DNA of 64,000 bases from Fredinandcohnia quinoae (GCF_022427965.1 NZ_JAKTTI010000008.1:1-64000); one strand, 5' to 3'; shown: positions 51,902-60,800, counted from the first letter of the stretch. Numbers and translations are program-made. The notes: generated from the sequence alone by a model not told the origin.

Positions 51902-52204
51902 TTGAAAAAAATTGACAAGAAAATTGCTGATGCTTATTTTAAAGAGCGTACAAGAAATATTGCAATTTATTTAATTATCGGGTTTCTAGTTTCATTTGGA
52001 GTGGTATTGTTTGCAGAGCCATTTTCCAAATTCTCCGTAAACGGTCTTCCATTTCATTATTTCATGGGTGCCCAAGGAGCTGTATTAACATTTATCATTG
52101 TATTATTTGTTAATGCAAAAGTAAGTGATAGCATTGATAAAAAATATGGTATTGATGAAAGTAAGAATGAACAAATCAGTTCAGGAAAAGTATTAGATCA
52201 TTAA
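51902..52204 (+). CDS. DUF4212 small subunit of a sodium:solute symporter
   Basis: 100 residues from a TTG start, with GGAGGTG upstream. Two membrane helices (about 20-41 and 58-78) and the family pattern YFKERTRNIAIYLIIGFLVSFGVVLFAEPFSK and LPFHYFMGAQGAVLTFIIVLFVNAKVSDSIDKKYG. DUF4212 proteins are encoded immediately before VC_2705-type symporters, as here, and are taken as their partner subunit. Confidence 0.9.
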   Translation: MKKIDKKIADAYFKERTRNIAIYLIIGFLVSFGVVLFAEPFSKFSVNGLPFHYFMGAQGAVLTFIIVLFVNAKVSDSIDKKYGIDESKNEQISSGKVLDH

Positions 52205-52235
52205 CCTATCAGACCAGCATAAAACCTCTACATCT

Positions 52236-52273
52236 GAGACTTTCAAAAGCAAATAATCAATCAAATGAGTCTC
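52236..52273 (+). other. Hairpin between the symporter subunits
   Basis: GAGACT (52236-52241) pairs with AGTCTC (52268-52273) across a 26-nt loop. No T tract. It may tune expression between the two genes. Confidence 0.3.
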
Positions 52274-52379
52274 GGCCCTAGTAAAAATTCATTTTGCACA
52301 TACTTCTACATACACCACAACATACTCAGTACAAAACTTACAAATGCCGAAAACACTTCAATTCAAAGGGGGATGAAGT

Positions 52380-54038
52380 TTGGATACACAGTTTTTGGTC
52401 TCATTATCAATTATTTTAGCGTCGTTTGCTCTTTATATTGGGATTGCGATCTTCAATCGAGCGAAAGCAACCTCAGATTTCTATGTAGCTGGTCGTGGAG
52501 TGCCACCAGTCTATAACGGAATGGCCATTGGAGCGGACTGGATGAGTGCGGCTTCCTTTATTGGAATGGCTGGAACGATCATGGCACTTGGATATGGTGG
52601 TCTAGCCTACATCATGGGCTGGACAGGTGGATATCTGTTGCTTACTTTCCTACTTGCGCCTCAGTTGCGGAAATATGGAAGATATACGGTTCCAGAATTT
52701 ATAGGTGACCGATTCAATAGTCATACGGCACGTATTATTGCAGCAATCTGTACAATCATTATCTCATTCACCTATTCAATTGGTCAGCTATCAGGTTCTG
52801 GAGTTGTTATTGGGCGTCTATTTGAAATCGACGCGAAAATAGGAACGATGATTGGAGTAGTCTTGATTGCTTTCTACGCAGCAATGGGTGGTATGAAGGG
52901 AATTACATGGACACAGGTAGCACAATATCTTGTATTAATTATTGCTTACTTAATCCCTGTTATTTTTATTTCACTACAGCTAACAAATAATCCATTGCCA
53001 TGGTTATCCTATGGAAATATTGTTGAACAAATCGGTGAGCTTGACCGTGAACTAGGCTTTACCGAGTATTTCGCACCATTTACAACGGGTACAAAGTGGC
53101 AGTTCCTAGCATTGATGTTCACATTAATGGCAGGTACGGCAGGTTTACCACACGTAATTGTTCGCTTTTATACAGTTTCTACAATGAAAGCAGCACGCTG
53201 GTCTGGTGCATGGGCACTGCTTTTTATCGGTTTCTTATATTTATCTGCACCTGCATATGCGGCGTTTTCTCGGTTTATTTTAATGACACAAGTAGCAGGT
53301 CAAAAAATAGCGGAATTGCCTCATTGGACTCAATCTTGGATTGATGTCGGAATGTTAAAGCTTGCAGATACGAATAGTGATGGTATTTTACAATGGACGG
53401 AAATGACAATTGCGAATGATATCGTCGTAATGGCTACTCCAGAAATTGCAAATCTCGGAGTATTTGTAATTGGATTAGTAGCAGCAGGAGCGATGGCTGC
53501 GGCATTATCAACTGCTGGTGGATTGATGATTTCACTCTCATCATCGTTTGCACATGATATTTACTACCGTGTTCTTAAGCCTGACGCTACTGAGAAAAAA
53601 CGTCTAAATGTTGCACGATGGTCGATTGCAATTGCAACATTATTAGCCGGACTTGTTGCCTTAAACCCTCCAGGAGCGATTACCCAAATTGTAGCTTGGG
53701 CATTTGCAATTGCATCGGGTACATTTTTCCCAGCACTACTATTAGGTGTTTGGTGGAGGCGCTCAAATGTGTATGGAGTTATTTGGGGAATGATAGTTGG
53801 ATTAGCAGTAACATTAGGGTACATCTTTGCTGCGAAATACGGAGGCTTCACGATTGCAGGAATTATCGATACAGGAGCAGGTATATTTGGTGCTACAGCA
53901 GCAATACTTACAAACGTCATTGTCTCACTATCAACTCCAGCACCATCTCAAGAAATTCAAGGTTCAGTAATGGATCTCCGCTACCCTGAACAAATGACAT
54001 ATAAAGATGGTGAGGTTTGGTTAAAAGAAGAAGCATAA
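52380..54038 (+). CDS. Sodium:solute symporter, VC_2705/ActP-like
   Basis: 552 residues from a TTG start with AAAGGGGGATG upstream. About thirteen membrane helices with SSS features: DFYVAGRGVPPVYNGMAIGADWMSAASFIG, GQLSGSGVVIGRLFEI, GTAGLPHVIVRFYTV. A loop at residues 330-341 reads DTNSDGILQWTE, an exact EF-hand calcium-binding loop. The solute is unknown; acetate or other short carboxylates are typical of the wider family. The next genes (DUF294 and exonuclease) commonly travel with this type. Confidence 0.9.
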   Translation: MDTQFLVSLSIILASFALYIGIAIFNRAKATSDFYVAGRGVPPVYNGMAIGADWMSAASFIGMAGTIMALGYGGLAYIMGWTGGYLLLTFLLAPQLRKYGRYTVPEFIGDRFNSHTARIIAAICTIIISFTYSIGQLSGSGVVIGRLFEIDAKIGTMIGVVLIAFYAAMGGMKGITWTQVAQYLVLIIAYLIPVIFISLQLTNNPLPWLSYGNIVEQIGELDRELGFTEYFAPFTTGTKWQFLALMFTLMAGTAGLPHVIVRFYTVSTMKAARWSGAWALLFIGFLYLSAPAYAAFSRFILMTQVAGQKIAELPHWTQSWIDVGMLKLADTNSDGILQWTEMTIANDIVVMATPEIANLGVFVIGLVAAGAMAAALSTAGGLMISLSSSFAHDIYYRVLKPDATEKKRLNVARWSIAIATLLAGLVALNPPGAITQIVAWAFAIASGTFFPALLLGVWWRRSNVYGVIWGMIVGLAVTLGYIFAAKYGGFTIAGIIDTGAGIFGATAAILTNVIVSLSTPAPSQEIQGSVMDLRYPEQMTYKDGEVWLKEEA

Positions 54039-54053
54039 TTGTTGAAAAATATA

Positions 54054-54094
54054 CTGATGTTACGATTGTAAAATGTCGTAGCATCAGCATTTTT
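54054..54094 (+). terminator. Terminator after the symporter
   Basis: CTGATGT.ACGA pairs with TCGT.GCATCAG, then C and ATTTTT. The downstream DUF294 gene may therefore depend on partial read-through or its own promoter. Confidence 0.8.
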
Positions 54095-54126
54095 AATGCC
54101 AAAATTGCTCTAAAGAAGGTATGAAA

Positions 54127-56007
54127 ATGAAAAGACTTTATGAGGATGTTAACAAGCATCCATTTTTTCAAGGCTTATCAAAAATTGAGTTACAACAATT
54201 ACTGGAAAAATGTCAATCGAAGGAATTTAAACGTTTTGATATTATTTTTCATGCGAATGAGCAGCGGAAGGGATTACTTCTGCTGCTTTCTGGCTTTGTT
54301 GAAGTTTGTGTAGGCAGGAATGATAAAAGAGAGGTGTTGGAAGTACTTCAACCCGGTGAATTGATTGGACTTTCGAGTGTAGCTGACTTTTTAGGTGAAG
54401 TGAAAAGTGACTTTGAATATGGAGTTGAGGTAAGGGCAATTGAACAGGCAGAAGCCATTTTTATTCCATATCCAGTCATTGAGCTTCTGTTAAAAGAAAA
54501 GGAGATCTATGATTATCTTTTCACACAATTAGCAGTTCGATTGAAAGATATTTATGGTTCATTAGCAGAGCAAGTTGTACTTTCACGAAAGGTAGACCAT
54601 TCTGGCTCATTAGTCACAACGGTTAAAGATATGATGTCAAAGACAATTATTTCAGTCGAATCAATGGCCCCAATTGAAACAGCAGCATTTCGAATGGCAG
54701 ATGAACGTACGAGTTCGGTTTTAGTGTTGGAACATGGGGAAGTTCTAGGAATTATTACAGAGCGGGATATTGTGTCGAGAGTAATCGCAAAAAAGAAAGC
54801 GTATGATGATCCGGTCAAAGAAATTATGACGGAAAACCCATACACTATTTCACAATTTGTATTTTATTATGAAGCACTGTCAACAATGATTTTACATGGA
54901 ATCAAACACTTGCCAGTTACACAAGATGAGCAGGTTGTAGGGATAATTACGTTATCAGATTTGATGAGAAAAAAGAGTGACAATATGATACGAACAATCC
55001 GAACAATTGAACAATCAGAAGAAGAGACAATACCGGTTATTAAGAAGGCGATATATGAAGTAGTTGAAGCTCTTCTTCAGGATGATGTCCCTGTCTTTAA
55101 AATCCTCGAAAGCATAACAAAACTCTATGATCGTCTTGTTAAAAGATGTATTGAAATTGCAGTCAATAAACTTAGGGTAAAAGATGGATTAACACCACCT
55201 GTTTCATTCTGCTTTTACCAAATGGGAAGTGCAGGTAGGGGGGAGCAATTTTTATTAACCGACCAGGACCATTTTCTCGTATACGAACAGACTGAAGAAG
55301 ATCAACACGAGTATTTTGCTAGATTGAGTGAAGAAATCGTTCATTTACTAGAAAGATCTGGATTTGAACGTTGCCAAGGGGAAATGATGGCAAGTAATCC
55401 ACGTTGGAGAGGATCAATTGATACATGGATAGGACGGATCCATTCTTGGAGTATTCATTCATCCCCGCAAAATATGCTCCTAGCTCAAAACTTTTTTTCA
55501 TATCGATTCCTATATGGAAATGAACAACTTCACCAAAAATTTGAAAAAAGCATACAGCAGCAGATGATAGGTGCGAAAATATTTCTATTTCATCTTCATG
55601 AACAGGAAAAGGAAAGTCTAATACCGACTTTAGACCATCCCATTCGGTCTTTATTCAGGCTAGAACGCAAATCGCTTGATATTAAAAAGGAAATCCTCTT
55701 TCCGTATCACCATAGTCTTCAACTATTATCTCTCTTACATGGCATTGTAGTTGGAACACCATTTACTAGAATCGATAGATTAGTTCAGAAAAAAGTGTTT
55801 AGTGAAGACTTTGCGAAGGATGTTAAAACAGCTATCGGAGAAATCATGTGTTTTTATGTAAAGCAAAGATGGAAGCAGCATAAAAATAATGAGAAATTGA
55901 CTTCTGTATTAGTATTCACCCATTTAACAACAAGAGAAAAGGAAGACTTACTTTTAAGTGTAAAGACTTTGAAGGAAATGCAGAATTTAGTGAATGTGTA
56001 TTTTTGA
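54127..56007 (+). CDS. cNMP-binding/CBS/DUF294 nucleotidyltransferase-like protein
   Basis: 626 residues. Order: cyclic-nucleotide-binding-like domain (about 10-130), two CBS domains (about 165-280, MMSKTIISVESMAPIETAAFRM and VKEIMTENPYTISQF), a GlnE/DUF294 nucleotidyltransferase-like domain with MGSAGRGEQFLLTDQDH (about 366-382), and a DUF294 C-terminal helical domain. The layout suggests an adenine-nucleotide-sensing protein that nucleotidylates something; the target is unknown. Start at 54127 rather than 54121 because AGAAGG is 7 nt away from it. Followed by an overlapping-spaced exonuclease gene. Confidence 0.88.
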   Translation: MKRLYEDVNKHPFFQGLSKIELQQLLEKCQSKEFKRFDIIFHANEQRKGLLLLLSGFVEVCVGRNDKREVLEVLQPGELIGLSSVADFLGEVKSDFEYGVEVRAIEQAEAIFIPYPVIELLLKEKEIYDYLFTQLAVRLKDIYGSLAEQVVLSRKVDHSGSLVTTVKDMMSKTIISVESMAPIETAAFRMADERTSSVLVLEHGEVLGIITERDIVSRVIAKKKAYDDPVKEIMTENPYTISQFVFYYEALSTMILHGIKHLPVTQDEQVVGIITLSDLMRKKSDNMIRTIRTIEQSEEETIPVIKKAIYEVVEALLQDDVPVFKILESITKLYDRLVKRCIEIAVNKLRVKDGLTPPVSFCFYQMGSAGRGEQFLLTDQDHFLVYEQTEEDQHEYFARLSEEIVHLLERSGFERCQGEMMASNPRWRGSIDTWIGRIHSWSIHSSPQNMLLAQNFFSYRFLYGNEQLHQKFEKSIQQQMIGAKIFLFHLHEQEKESLIPTLDHPIRSLFRLERKSLDIKKEILFPYHHSLQLLSLLHGIVVGTPFTRIDRLVQKKVFSEDFAKDVKTAIGEIMCFYVKQRWKQHKNNEKLTSVLVFTHLTTREKEDLLLSVKTLKEMQNLVNVYF

Positions 56008-56024
56008 AAAGAGGAGGGATATTG

Positions 56025-56681
56025 TTGTTTTTTGCAAAAAAACTGGTCATGCCCCAATTTTATTTAGAGATTCCATTGTCTACTCCAATCGAAGAAATTT
56101 CTTTCACAGTATTTGATACAGAAACAACGGGTTTCCAAATAGGAACTTCTGATCGTATGATCGAAATTGCTGCCGTTCATGTGCAAGGGTTTGAGGTAGA
56201 TGAATTCGACATATACCAGTCATATATCAACCCACAACGACAAATTTCTCGGGAAATAATCGAATTAACCGGTATATCCAATGAAAAGGTCGAAAATGCC
56301 CCATTCTCAATCGAGGCTATTACTCAATTTTTTACATTTGCGGAGAAATATCATACTGCCTGTTTAGTAGGACATTATGTCTCTTTTGATATTCTCACGC
56401 TAAAAAGTGAGCTTAAGCGGGAAAGAATCGCTTACAGAAAGCAACCTACAATTGATACATTAGATTTAATAGGATTTATTTCACCATCCTATGACATGCG
56501 TGATTTACATAAATATGCACAAAACTTTGGTACAAGGATTTATGAACGGCATACAGCAAGAGGAGATGCCCTTACCACCGCATATCTTTTTGTTGAACTT
56601 CTATATCTGTTCAAAGAACGGGGAAATCACACATGGGGTGATTTACTTCATGCAGCCGAAAATCAAAGTCGGTATTTCTAA
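56025..56681 (+). CDS. DEDDh-family 3'-5' exonuclease (DnaQ/PolC-exonuclease-like)
   Basis: 218 residues. DEDDh motifs: D31 and E33 in VFDTETTGF, VGHYVSFDI with the second aspartate, and HTARGDALTTAYLF with the H and D of motif III. TTG at 56025 is 6 nt from GGAGGG, the best start; TTG codons at 56004 and 56022 are also in frame. Lies 17 bp after the DUF294 gene. In many bacteria DUF4212, symporter, DUF294 and this exonuclease occur together, so it may act on nucleotides or small RNA in that system; not the replicative proofreader, since it stands alone. Confidence 0.87.
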   Translation: MFFAKKLVMPQFYLEIPLSTPIEEISFTVFDTETTGFQIGTSDRMIEIAAVHVQGFEVDEFDIYQSYINPQRQISREIIELTGISNEKVENAPFSIEAITQFFTFAEKYHTACLVGHYVSFDILTLKSELKRERIAYRKQPTIDTLDLIGFISPSYDMRDLHKYAQNFGTRIYERHTARGDALTTAYLFVELLYLFKERGNHTWGDLLHAAENQSRYF

Positions 56682-56992
56682 GACTTACTTTTACCTTTAA
56701 ATGTTAAAATAACAATAAAACAGCCACATATTTACATGTAAACAAGCCATTTTTAAAAATATTTAGATAAAACCCTTGTCCCTCTTGAGTTTTTAGCATA
56801 ATCCCTCAACCAAGCTAATAAAATGTTACAAACCTAACAAAGAGAGTGTTTGAGGTGAGGGGTCGTATATTCGTCTTCGAAGATCCAGTAAATCAAATTG
56901 AGTTTAGTAATAAACAATGAAACGTATTCGTTGAAGCGTAGGGACGAGTCTCATTTCACACTTCTCACATCCATATAGGGAGGGCGAGTGGT
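56682..56992 (+). promoter_or_regulatory. spoIIID upstream region
   Basis: 311 bp holding a short usd-like frame (56855-56920) and an AT-rich part. A convincing SigE -35/-10 pair was not found by eye. Confidence 0.3.
56855..56920 (+). CDS. Candidate usd leader gene of spoIIID
   Basis: A 21-codon frame from GTG reads MRGRIFVFEDPVNQIEFSNK plus Q and a stop. In B. subtilis a small frame called usd lies just upstream of spoIIID, and its translation is needed to expose the spoIIID ribosome binding site. Position and protein-like composition fit; the RBS (AGAGAG, 56841-56846) is weak, and an earlier GTG at 56846 is also in frame. Identity with usd was not checked. Confidence 0.45.
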   Translation: MRGRIFVFEDPVNQIEFSNKQ

Positions 56993-57268
56993 GTGCACGA
57001 TTACATCAAAGAACGTACTAACAAGATTGGAAAGTATATCGTGGAGACAAGGAAAACAGTTCGCGTTATTGCGAAAGAATTTGGAGTTTCCAAAAGTACT
57101 GTCCATAAAGATTTAACCGAGAGGCTACCAGAAATTAATCCCGAATTAGCAAATGAAGTAAAAGAAATTCTTGATTATCATAAATCAATCCGACATTTAC
57201 GGGGTGGGGAAGCTACAAAGCTTAAGTATAAGAAAGAAGAAGAGCTTCAAGAAGAACCAGTGAAATGA
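56993..57268 (+). CDS. spoIIID: Stage III sporulation transcription factor SpoIIID
   Basis: 91 residues from a GTG start, with GGGAGGGCGA upstream, as in B. subtilis. Mother-cell DNA-binding protein that activates and represses SigE and SigK genes. Helix-turn-helix: TVRVIAKEFGVSKSTVHKDL; ends RGGEATKLKYKKEEELQEE. Nearly invariant in the genus. mbl follows, as in B. subtilis. Confidence 0.97.
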   Translation: MHDYIKERTNKIGKYIVETRKTVRVIAKEFGVSKSTVHKDLTERLPEINPELANEVKEILDYHKSIRHLRGGEATKLKYKKEEELQEEPVK

Positions 57269-57293
57269 AAACTAATCATAAATAATTCACCTA

Positions 57294-57334
57294 ATTGCCC
57301 AGTCTTATTATATATTTGACTGGGCAATTATCGT
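57294..57334 (+). terminator. Terminator-like hairpin after spoIIID
   Basis: ATTGCCCAGTC (57294-57304) pairs perfectly with GACTGGGCAAT (57318-57328). The following TATCGTGTT is weak as a T tract, but the 11-bp stem is strong. Confidence 0.65.
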
Positions 57335-57464
57335 GTTACTTCAATCCTCATTTTATTAGGTCGACATATTCCAACATATTATTGTAATTTTTTTTACAAA
57401 AAACGCTTTTTTATAGCAATTTGTGATACAATATATTATTAGGGAAATATGTACGCATTGGCGA

Positions 57465-57532
57465 TTTAACTTTATTCCGCAGAACAGAATGAAGGTGAAA
57501 TCTGGACGCAAATACGTCAAGGCGCATTTGAT
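57465..57532 (+). repeat. GCATTTGAT repeat, internally deleted copy before mbl
   Basis: Shares the left end TTTAACTTTATTC and the right part AATCTGGACGCAAATACG..AAGGCGCATTTGAT with the full copy at 44939-45129, but lacks about 120 bp between. The left arm still pairs with GAATGAAGGT inside the shortened unit (one mismatch, one G-U) and the right hairpin keeps pairing through a C-to-T change that leaves a G-U. Ends 6 nt before the mbl ribosome binding site. Confidence 0.7.
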
Positions 57533-57551
57533 AGAGGGAGGAAGTAACACG

Positions 57552-58553
57552 ATGTTAGCTAGGGATATCGGAATAGATCTTGGTACAGCAAATGTACTAA
57601 TTCATGTAAAGGGGAAAGGCGTTGTTTTAAACGAGCCTTCTGTAGTTGCAATTGACAAAAACACTGGAAAAGTTCTAGCTGTTGGTGAAGAAGCTAGAAG
57701 AATGGTCGGACGTACACCGGGGAATATTGTCGCAATTCGACCACTTAAAGATGGAGTTATTGCAGATTTCGATGTTACTGAATCGATGTTAAAATATTTT
57801 ATTAATAAGCTTAACGTAAAAGGATTTCTTTCTAAACCACGTATTCTTATTTGTTGCCCAACAAATATTACTTCTGTTGAGCAAAAGGCGATTAAGGAAG
57901 CTGCAGAAAAAAGTGGAGGAAAGAAAATATATTTAGAAGAAGAACCAAAGGTTGCTGCAATCGGTGCAGGAATGGATATTTTCCAACCAAGTGGAAATAT
58001 GGTTGTTGATATTGGTGGGGGAACTACGGATATTGCTGTATTATCTATGGGTGATATCGTTACAGCATCCTCTATAAAAATGGCTGGAGACAAGTTTGAC
58101 TCCGAGATATTGAACTATATTAAGCGCGAATACAAGCTACTGATTGGTGAGAGAACTGCTGAAGATATTAAAGTGAAAGTAGCAACTGTATTTCCGAATT
58201 CACGCCATGAGGAAATCGATATCCGTGGCCGAGATATGGTAACGGGTTTACCTCGTACACTAACGATTAAATCAGAGGAAATTGAGAAGGCACTACGTGA
58301 GCCGGTATATGCAATTGTACAAGCTTCAAAAGGAGTTCTTGAGAGAACACCTCCTGAGCTTTCCGCTGATATTATCGACCGTGGCGTCATTTTAACGGGT
58401 GGTGGTGCATTGTTACACGGAATGGATCAACTTCTTGCGGAAGAATTGCGAGTTCCTGTACTTATTGCAGAGAACCCAATGGAATGTGTAGCGGTTGGAA
58501 CAGGTATCATGTTGGAAAATCTAGATAGATTACCACGTAGAAAGCTTGTATAA
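57552..58553 (+). CDS. mbl: Rod-shape protein Mbl (MreB-like actin)
   Basis: 333 residues starting MLARDIGIDLGTANVLIHVKG. Bacterial actin homologue that guides peptidoglycan synthesis along the cell. Nucleotide-binding motifs: DLGTAN, VVDIGGGTTDIAV, ILTGGGALLHG. The ATG at 57552 with GGGAGG upstream is chosen; the frame continues upstream to 57423 only because the repeat there happens to be open. Order spoIIID-mbl-flhO-flhP agrees with B. subtilis. Confidence 0.97.
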   Translation: MLARDIGIDLGTANVLIHVKGKGVVLNEPSVVAIDKNTGKVLAVGEEARRMVGRTPGNIVAIRPLKDGVIADFDVTESMLKYFINKLNVKGFLSKPRILICCPTNITSVEQKAIKEAAEKSGGKKIYLEEEPKVAAIGAGMDIFQPSGNMVVDIGGGTTDIAVLSMGDIVTASSIKMAGDKFDSEILNYIKREYKLLIGERTAEDIKVKVATVFPNSRHEEIDIRGRDMVTGLPRTLTIKSEEIEKALREPVYAIVQASKGVLERTPPELSADIIDRGVILTGGGALLHGMDQLLAEELRVPVLIAENPMECVAVGTGIMLENLDRLPRRKLV

Positions 58554-58575
58554 GGTATTTTTAAAATAAAAAGCT

Positions 58576-58602
58576 AAGGACCCCTATTCGAGGAGGTCCT
58601 TT
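58576..58602 (+). other. Hairpin after mbl
   Basis: AAGGACC.CC pairs with GG.GGTCCTT, followed by TAAC; probably a weak terminator. Confidence 0.45.
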
Positions 58603-58675
58603 AACAACATTTTCTAGATGAAAAAGCTGTAAGAAGCTTTTATAATAGAAGTAATAATGACTTGAATTGAGTGTG

Positions 58676-58694
58676 AAATGCTAAGGTGCATTTG
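58676..58694 (+). repeat. GCATTTGA repeat, short copy before flhO
   Basis: AAATGC..TAAGGT..GCATTT forms a small hairpin and matches the end of the GCATTTGAT element (cf. 17355-17379). It lies 7 nt before the flhO ribosome binding site. Confidence 0.35.
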
Positions 58695-58713
58695 AGATAA
58701 TGAGGTGGTTTGA

Positions 58714-59541
58714 TTGTTACGAGGTTTTTATTCTGCTGCTGCGGGGATGATTGCACAGCAAAGACGTACTGAAATGTTATCAAATAATATAGCGAATGCG
58801 AGTACACCAGGTTTCAAAGCAGATCAAGGTACTTTACGTGCTTTCCCTGAAATGCTTATGCAGAGAATGGAGGCAGTCAAGAGTGGTAGTAAACTTGCCA
58901 CGTCTACTCCAATTGGGGGACTGAATACTGGCGTCTACATGCAAGAAACGATTCCATTGTACAAACAAGGTGATATTCGTGAAACCGGACGTAACACAGA
59001 TATTGCATTAATCGATGGGAATTTGCCAATAAATGAGCAGACAAATAAACAAGGCTCATTATTTTTTACAGTGCAAAATGCTGACGGTGATGTTAGATAT
59101 ACGAGAAATGGTAATTTTACCATGGACCCAGCTGGGTACTTAACAACGAATGAAGGCTACTATGTTCTTGATGCTACTGGTAATCGTATTCCACTCCAAA
59201 GTGATCAATTTCAAGTTTCAGGAGATGGAACGATTGTTGAAAATGGAACACCTATTGCACGGATAAATATCGCTTATTCAGATAATCCGTATGAGCTTGT
59301 GAAGGAAGGCAATGGCCTGTATCGAACAAATGATAATAATGAACTTCCAGATGCGCTTGATGTCCCGGAAGTTAGTTACTCGATGAAACAAGGCTTCATT
59401 GAAGGTTCTAATGTAGATGTAGCGCAGTCAATGACAGATATGATGACGGCATACAGAGCATTTGAGGCCAATCAGAAAATTTTACAAGCATATGATAAAA
59501 GCATGGATAAAGCAGTTAACGAGATTGGTAGACTTCGATAA
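58714..59541 (+). CDS. flhO: Flagellar hook-basal body protein FlhO
   Basis: 275 residues from TTG (58714) with GAGGTGG upstream. Rod protein of the FlgF/FlgG family: N-terminal MLRGFYSAAAGMIAQQRRTEML plus the SNNIANASTPGFKADQ motif, and the C-terminal coiled-coil segment MTAYRAFEANQKILQAYD. Paired with flhP as in B. subtilis. Confidence 0.93.
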   Translation: MLRGFYSAAAGMIAQQRRTEMLSNNIANASTPGFKADQGTLRAFPEMLMQRMEAVKSGSKLATSTPIGGLNTGVYMQETIPLYKQGDIRETGRNTDIALIDGNLPINEQTNKQGSLFFTVQNADGDVRYTRNGNFTMDPAGYLTTNEGYYVLDATGNRIPLQSDQFQVSGDGTIVENGTPIARINIAYSDNPYELVKEGNGLYRTNDNNELPDALDVPEVSYSMKQGFIEGSNVDVAQSMTDMMTAYRAFEANQKILQAYDKSMDKAVNEIGRLR

Positions 59542-59597
59542 TAGAGGGCTAGCTTCTAATGGCTAGACATAATGATTTTTGAGAAAGGGGGATGTGT

Positions 59598-60446
59598 ATG
59601 CGTACGATGATTACCGCAACGAATACAATGAGCCAGCTACAAAAACAAATGGATACAATTGGTAATAACCTAGCGAATTTGAATACAACAGGTTATAAGC
59701 GCCGTGAAGTGAATTTTAGTGAACTCTTATATCAGCAATTTAACAATCAACCTTTTCCAGAACAAGAGGTAGGCAGACTGACTCCTAATGGAATAAGACA
59801 AGGAGTTGGTGCGAAACTTGGACATACAAATATTTCGATGACTCAAGGAAGTATTAAAACAACAGATCGCCCACTTGATATTGCATTTACAAAGGAAGGT
59901 CAATTCCTTCAAGTGATGGTAGAAGAAAATGGTGTCCAAACTCCACATTTTACTAGGGATGGTGCTCTTTATTTGTCCCCATTAGCAGATGGCTCTAATC
60001 AAGTTGGATTAGTGAACAGTAGTGGTAATCCGGTACTAGATGAAGATGGAGATCCAATTACCTTTTTTGATAATTTTAAAGAAGTGAATATATCACCAAA
60101 TGGGGTTATATCTGTTATTCCGTCGCAAGCTGGACTTCCTAATCAGGTGTATAATCTTTCAGTTGTTGAAGTACATCGACCACAGCTTCTAGAATCTGTA
60201 GGCGGGAACTTATTTGCACTTCCAAATTTGAATGAATTAGGTGTGGCAGCAGATGAAGTATTTACCTCACTACAAGGTAACTTACGCGGGCAGGTTGGTA
60301 TGCAACAGGGTGCACTAGAGCAATCTAACGTTGATATGTCCACTGAAATGTCTGATTTGCTAATGGCTCAACGTTCGTACCAATTTAATGCAAAATCCAT
60401 TTCTATTTCGGATCAAATGATGGGACTTGTGAATGGTATACGTTAA
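59598..60446 (+). CDS. flhP: Flagellar hook-basal body protein FlhP
   Basis: 282 residues starting MRTMITATNTMSQLQKQMDTIGNNLANLNTTGYKRRE (cut here by the start choice at 59598, which has AAAGGGGG 6 nt upstream). Distal-rod protein of the FlgG family with the C-terminal LLMAQRSYQFNAKSISISDQMM. Acts in the same structure as FlhO. Confidence 0.93.
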   Translation: MRTMITATNTMSQLQKQMDTIGNNLANLNTTGYKRREVNFSELLYQQFNNQPFPEQEVGRLTPNGIRQGVGAKLGHTNISMTQGSIKTTDRPLDIAFTKEGQFLQVMVEENGVQTPHFTRDGALYLSPLADGSNQVGLVNSSGNPVLDEDGDPITFFDNFKEVNISPNGVISVIPSQAGLPNQVYNLSVVEVHRPQLLESVGGNLFALPNLNELGVAADEVFTSLQGNLRGQVGMQQGALEQSNVDMSTEMSDLLMAQRSYQFNAKSISISDQMMGLVNGIR

Positions 60447-60495
60447 AGCTTCCTTAGCCATTTGAAAATCTTTAACAGATAGGAGAATTCTCTCT

Positions 60496-60789
60496 ATGAC
60501 GAGTGATCTTAACAATACACAAGTGAAATCGCGCGCTGACTTTCGAAAAGCCCGCAAAGAAGAACAACCGGAGAAAAAGCAAAAAAGAAAGCGTGGCAGA
60601 AAAATTAGAATACGTATCTTACCAATATGGCTTCGGTTAATTATTGTTGCAATTCTTCTAGCGGCTAGCGTAATCGGTGGTGTAATTGTAGGCTACGGAG
60701 TTATAGGGGACGGCAAAACAAGTGATGCGCTGAATAAATCAACTTGGCAGCATATCATTGATTTGGTAAAGAAAGATACAAAAGAATAA
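60496..60789 (+). CDS. EpuA-like protein (RpoB_sub family)
   Basis: 97 residues. A very basic N-terminal third ([21 protein letters not shown]) precedes a single membrane helix (about 48-68, [20 protein letters not shown]) and a short outer tail ending [14 protein letters not shown]. This matches the family annotated as DNA-directed RNA polymerase subunit beta (EpuA), a misleading name; there is no evidence of polymerase function. Location between flhP and fabZ is usual in Bacillaceae. Confidence 0.8.
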   Translation: MTSDLNNTQVKSRADFRKARKEEQPEKKQKRKRGRKIRIRILPIWLRLIIVAILLAASVIGGVIVGYGVIGDGKTSDALNKSTWQHIIDLVKKDTKE

Positions 60790-60800
60790 ATGAAGCAATG

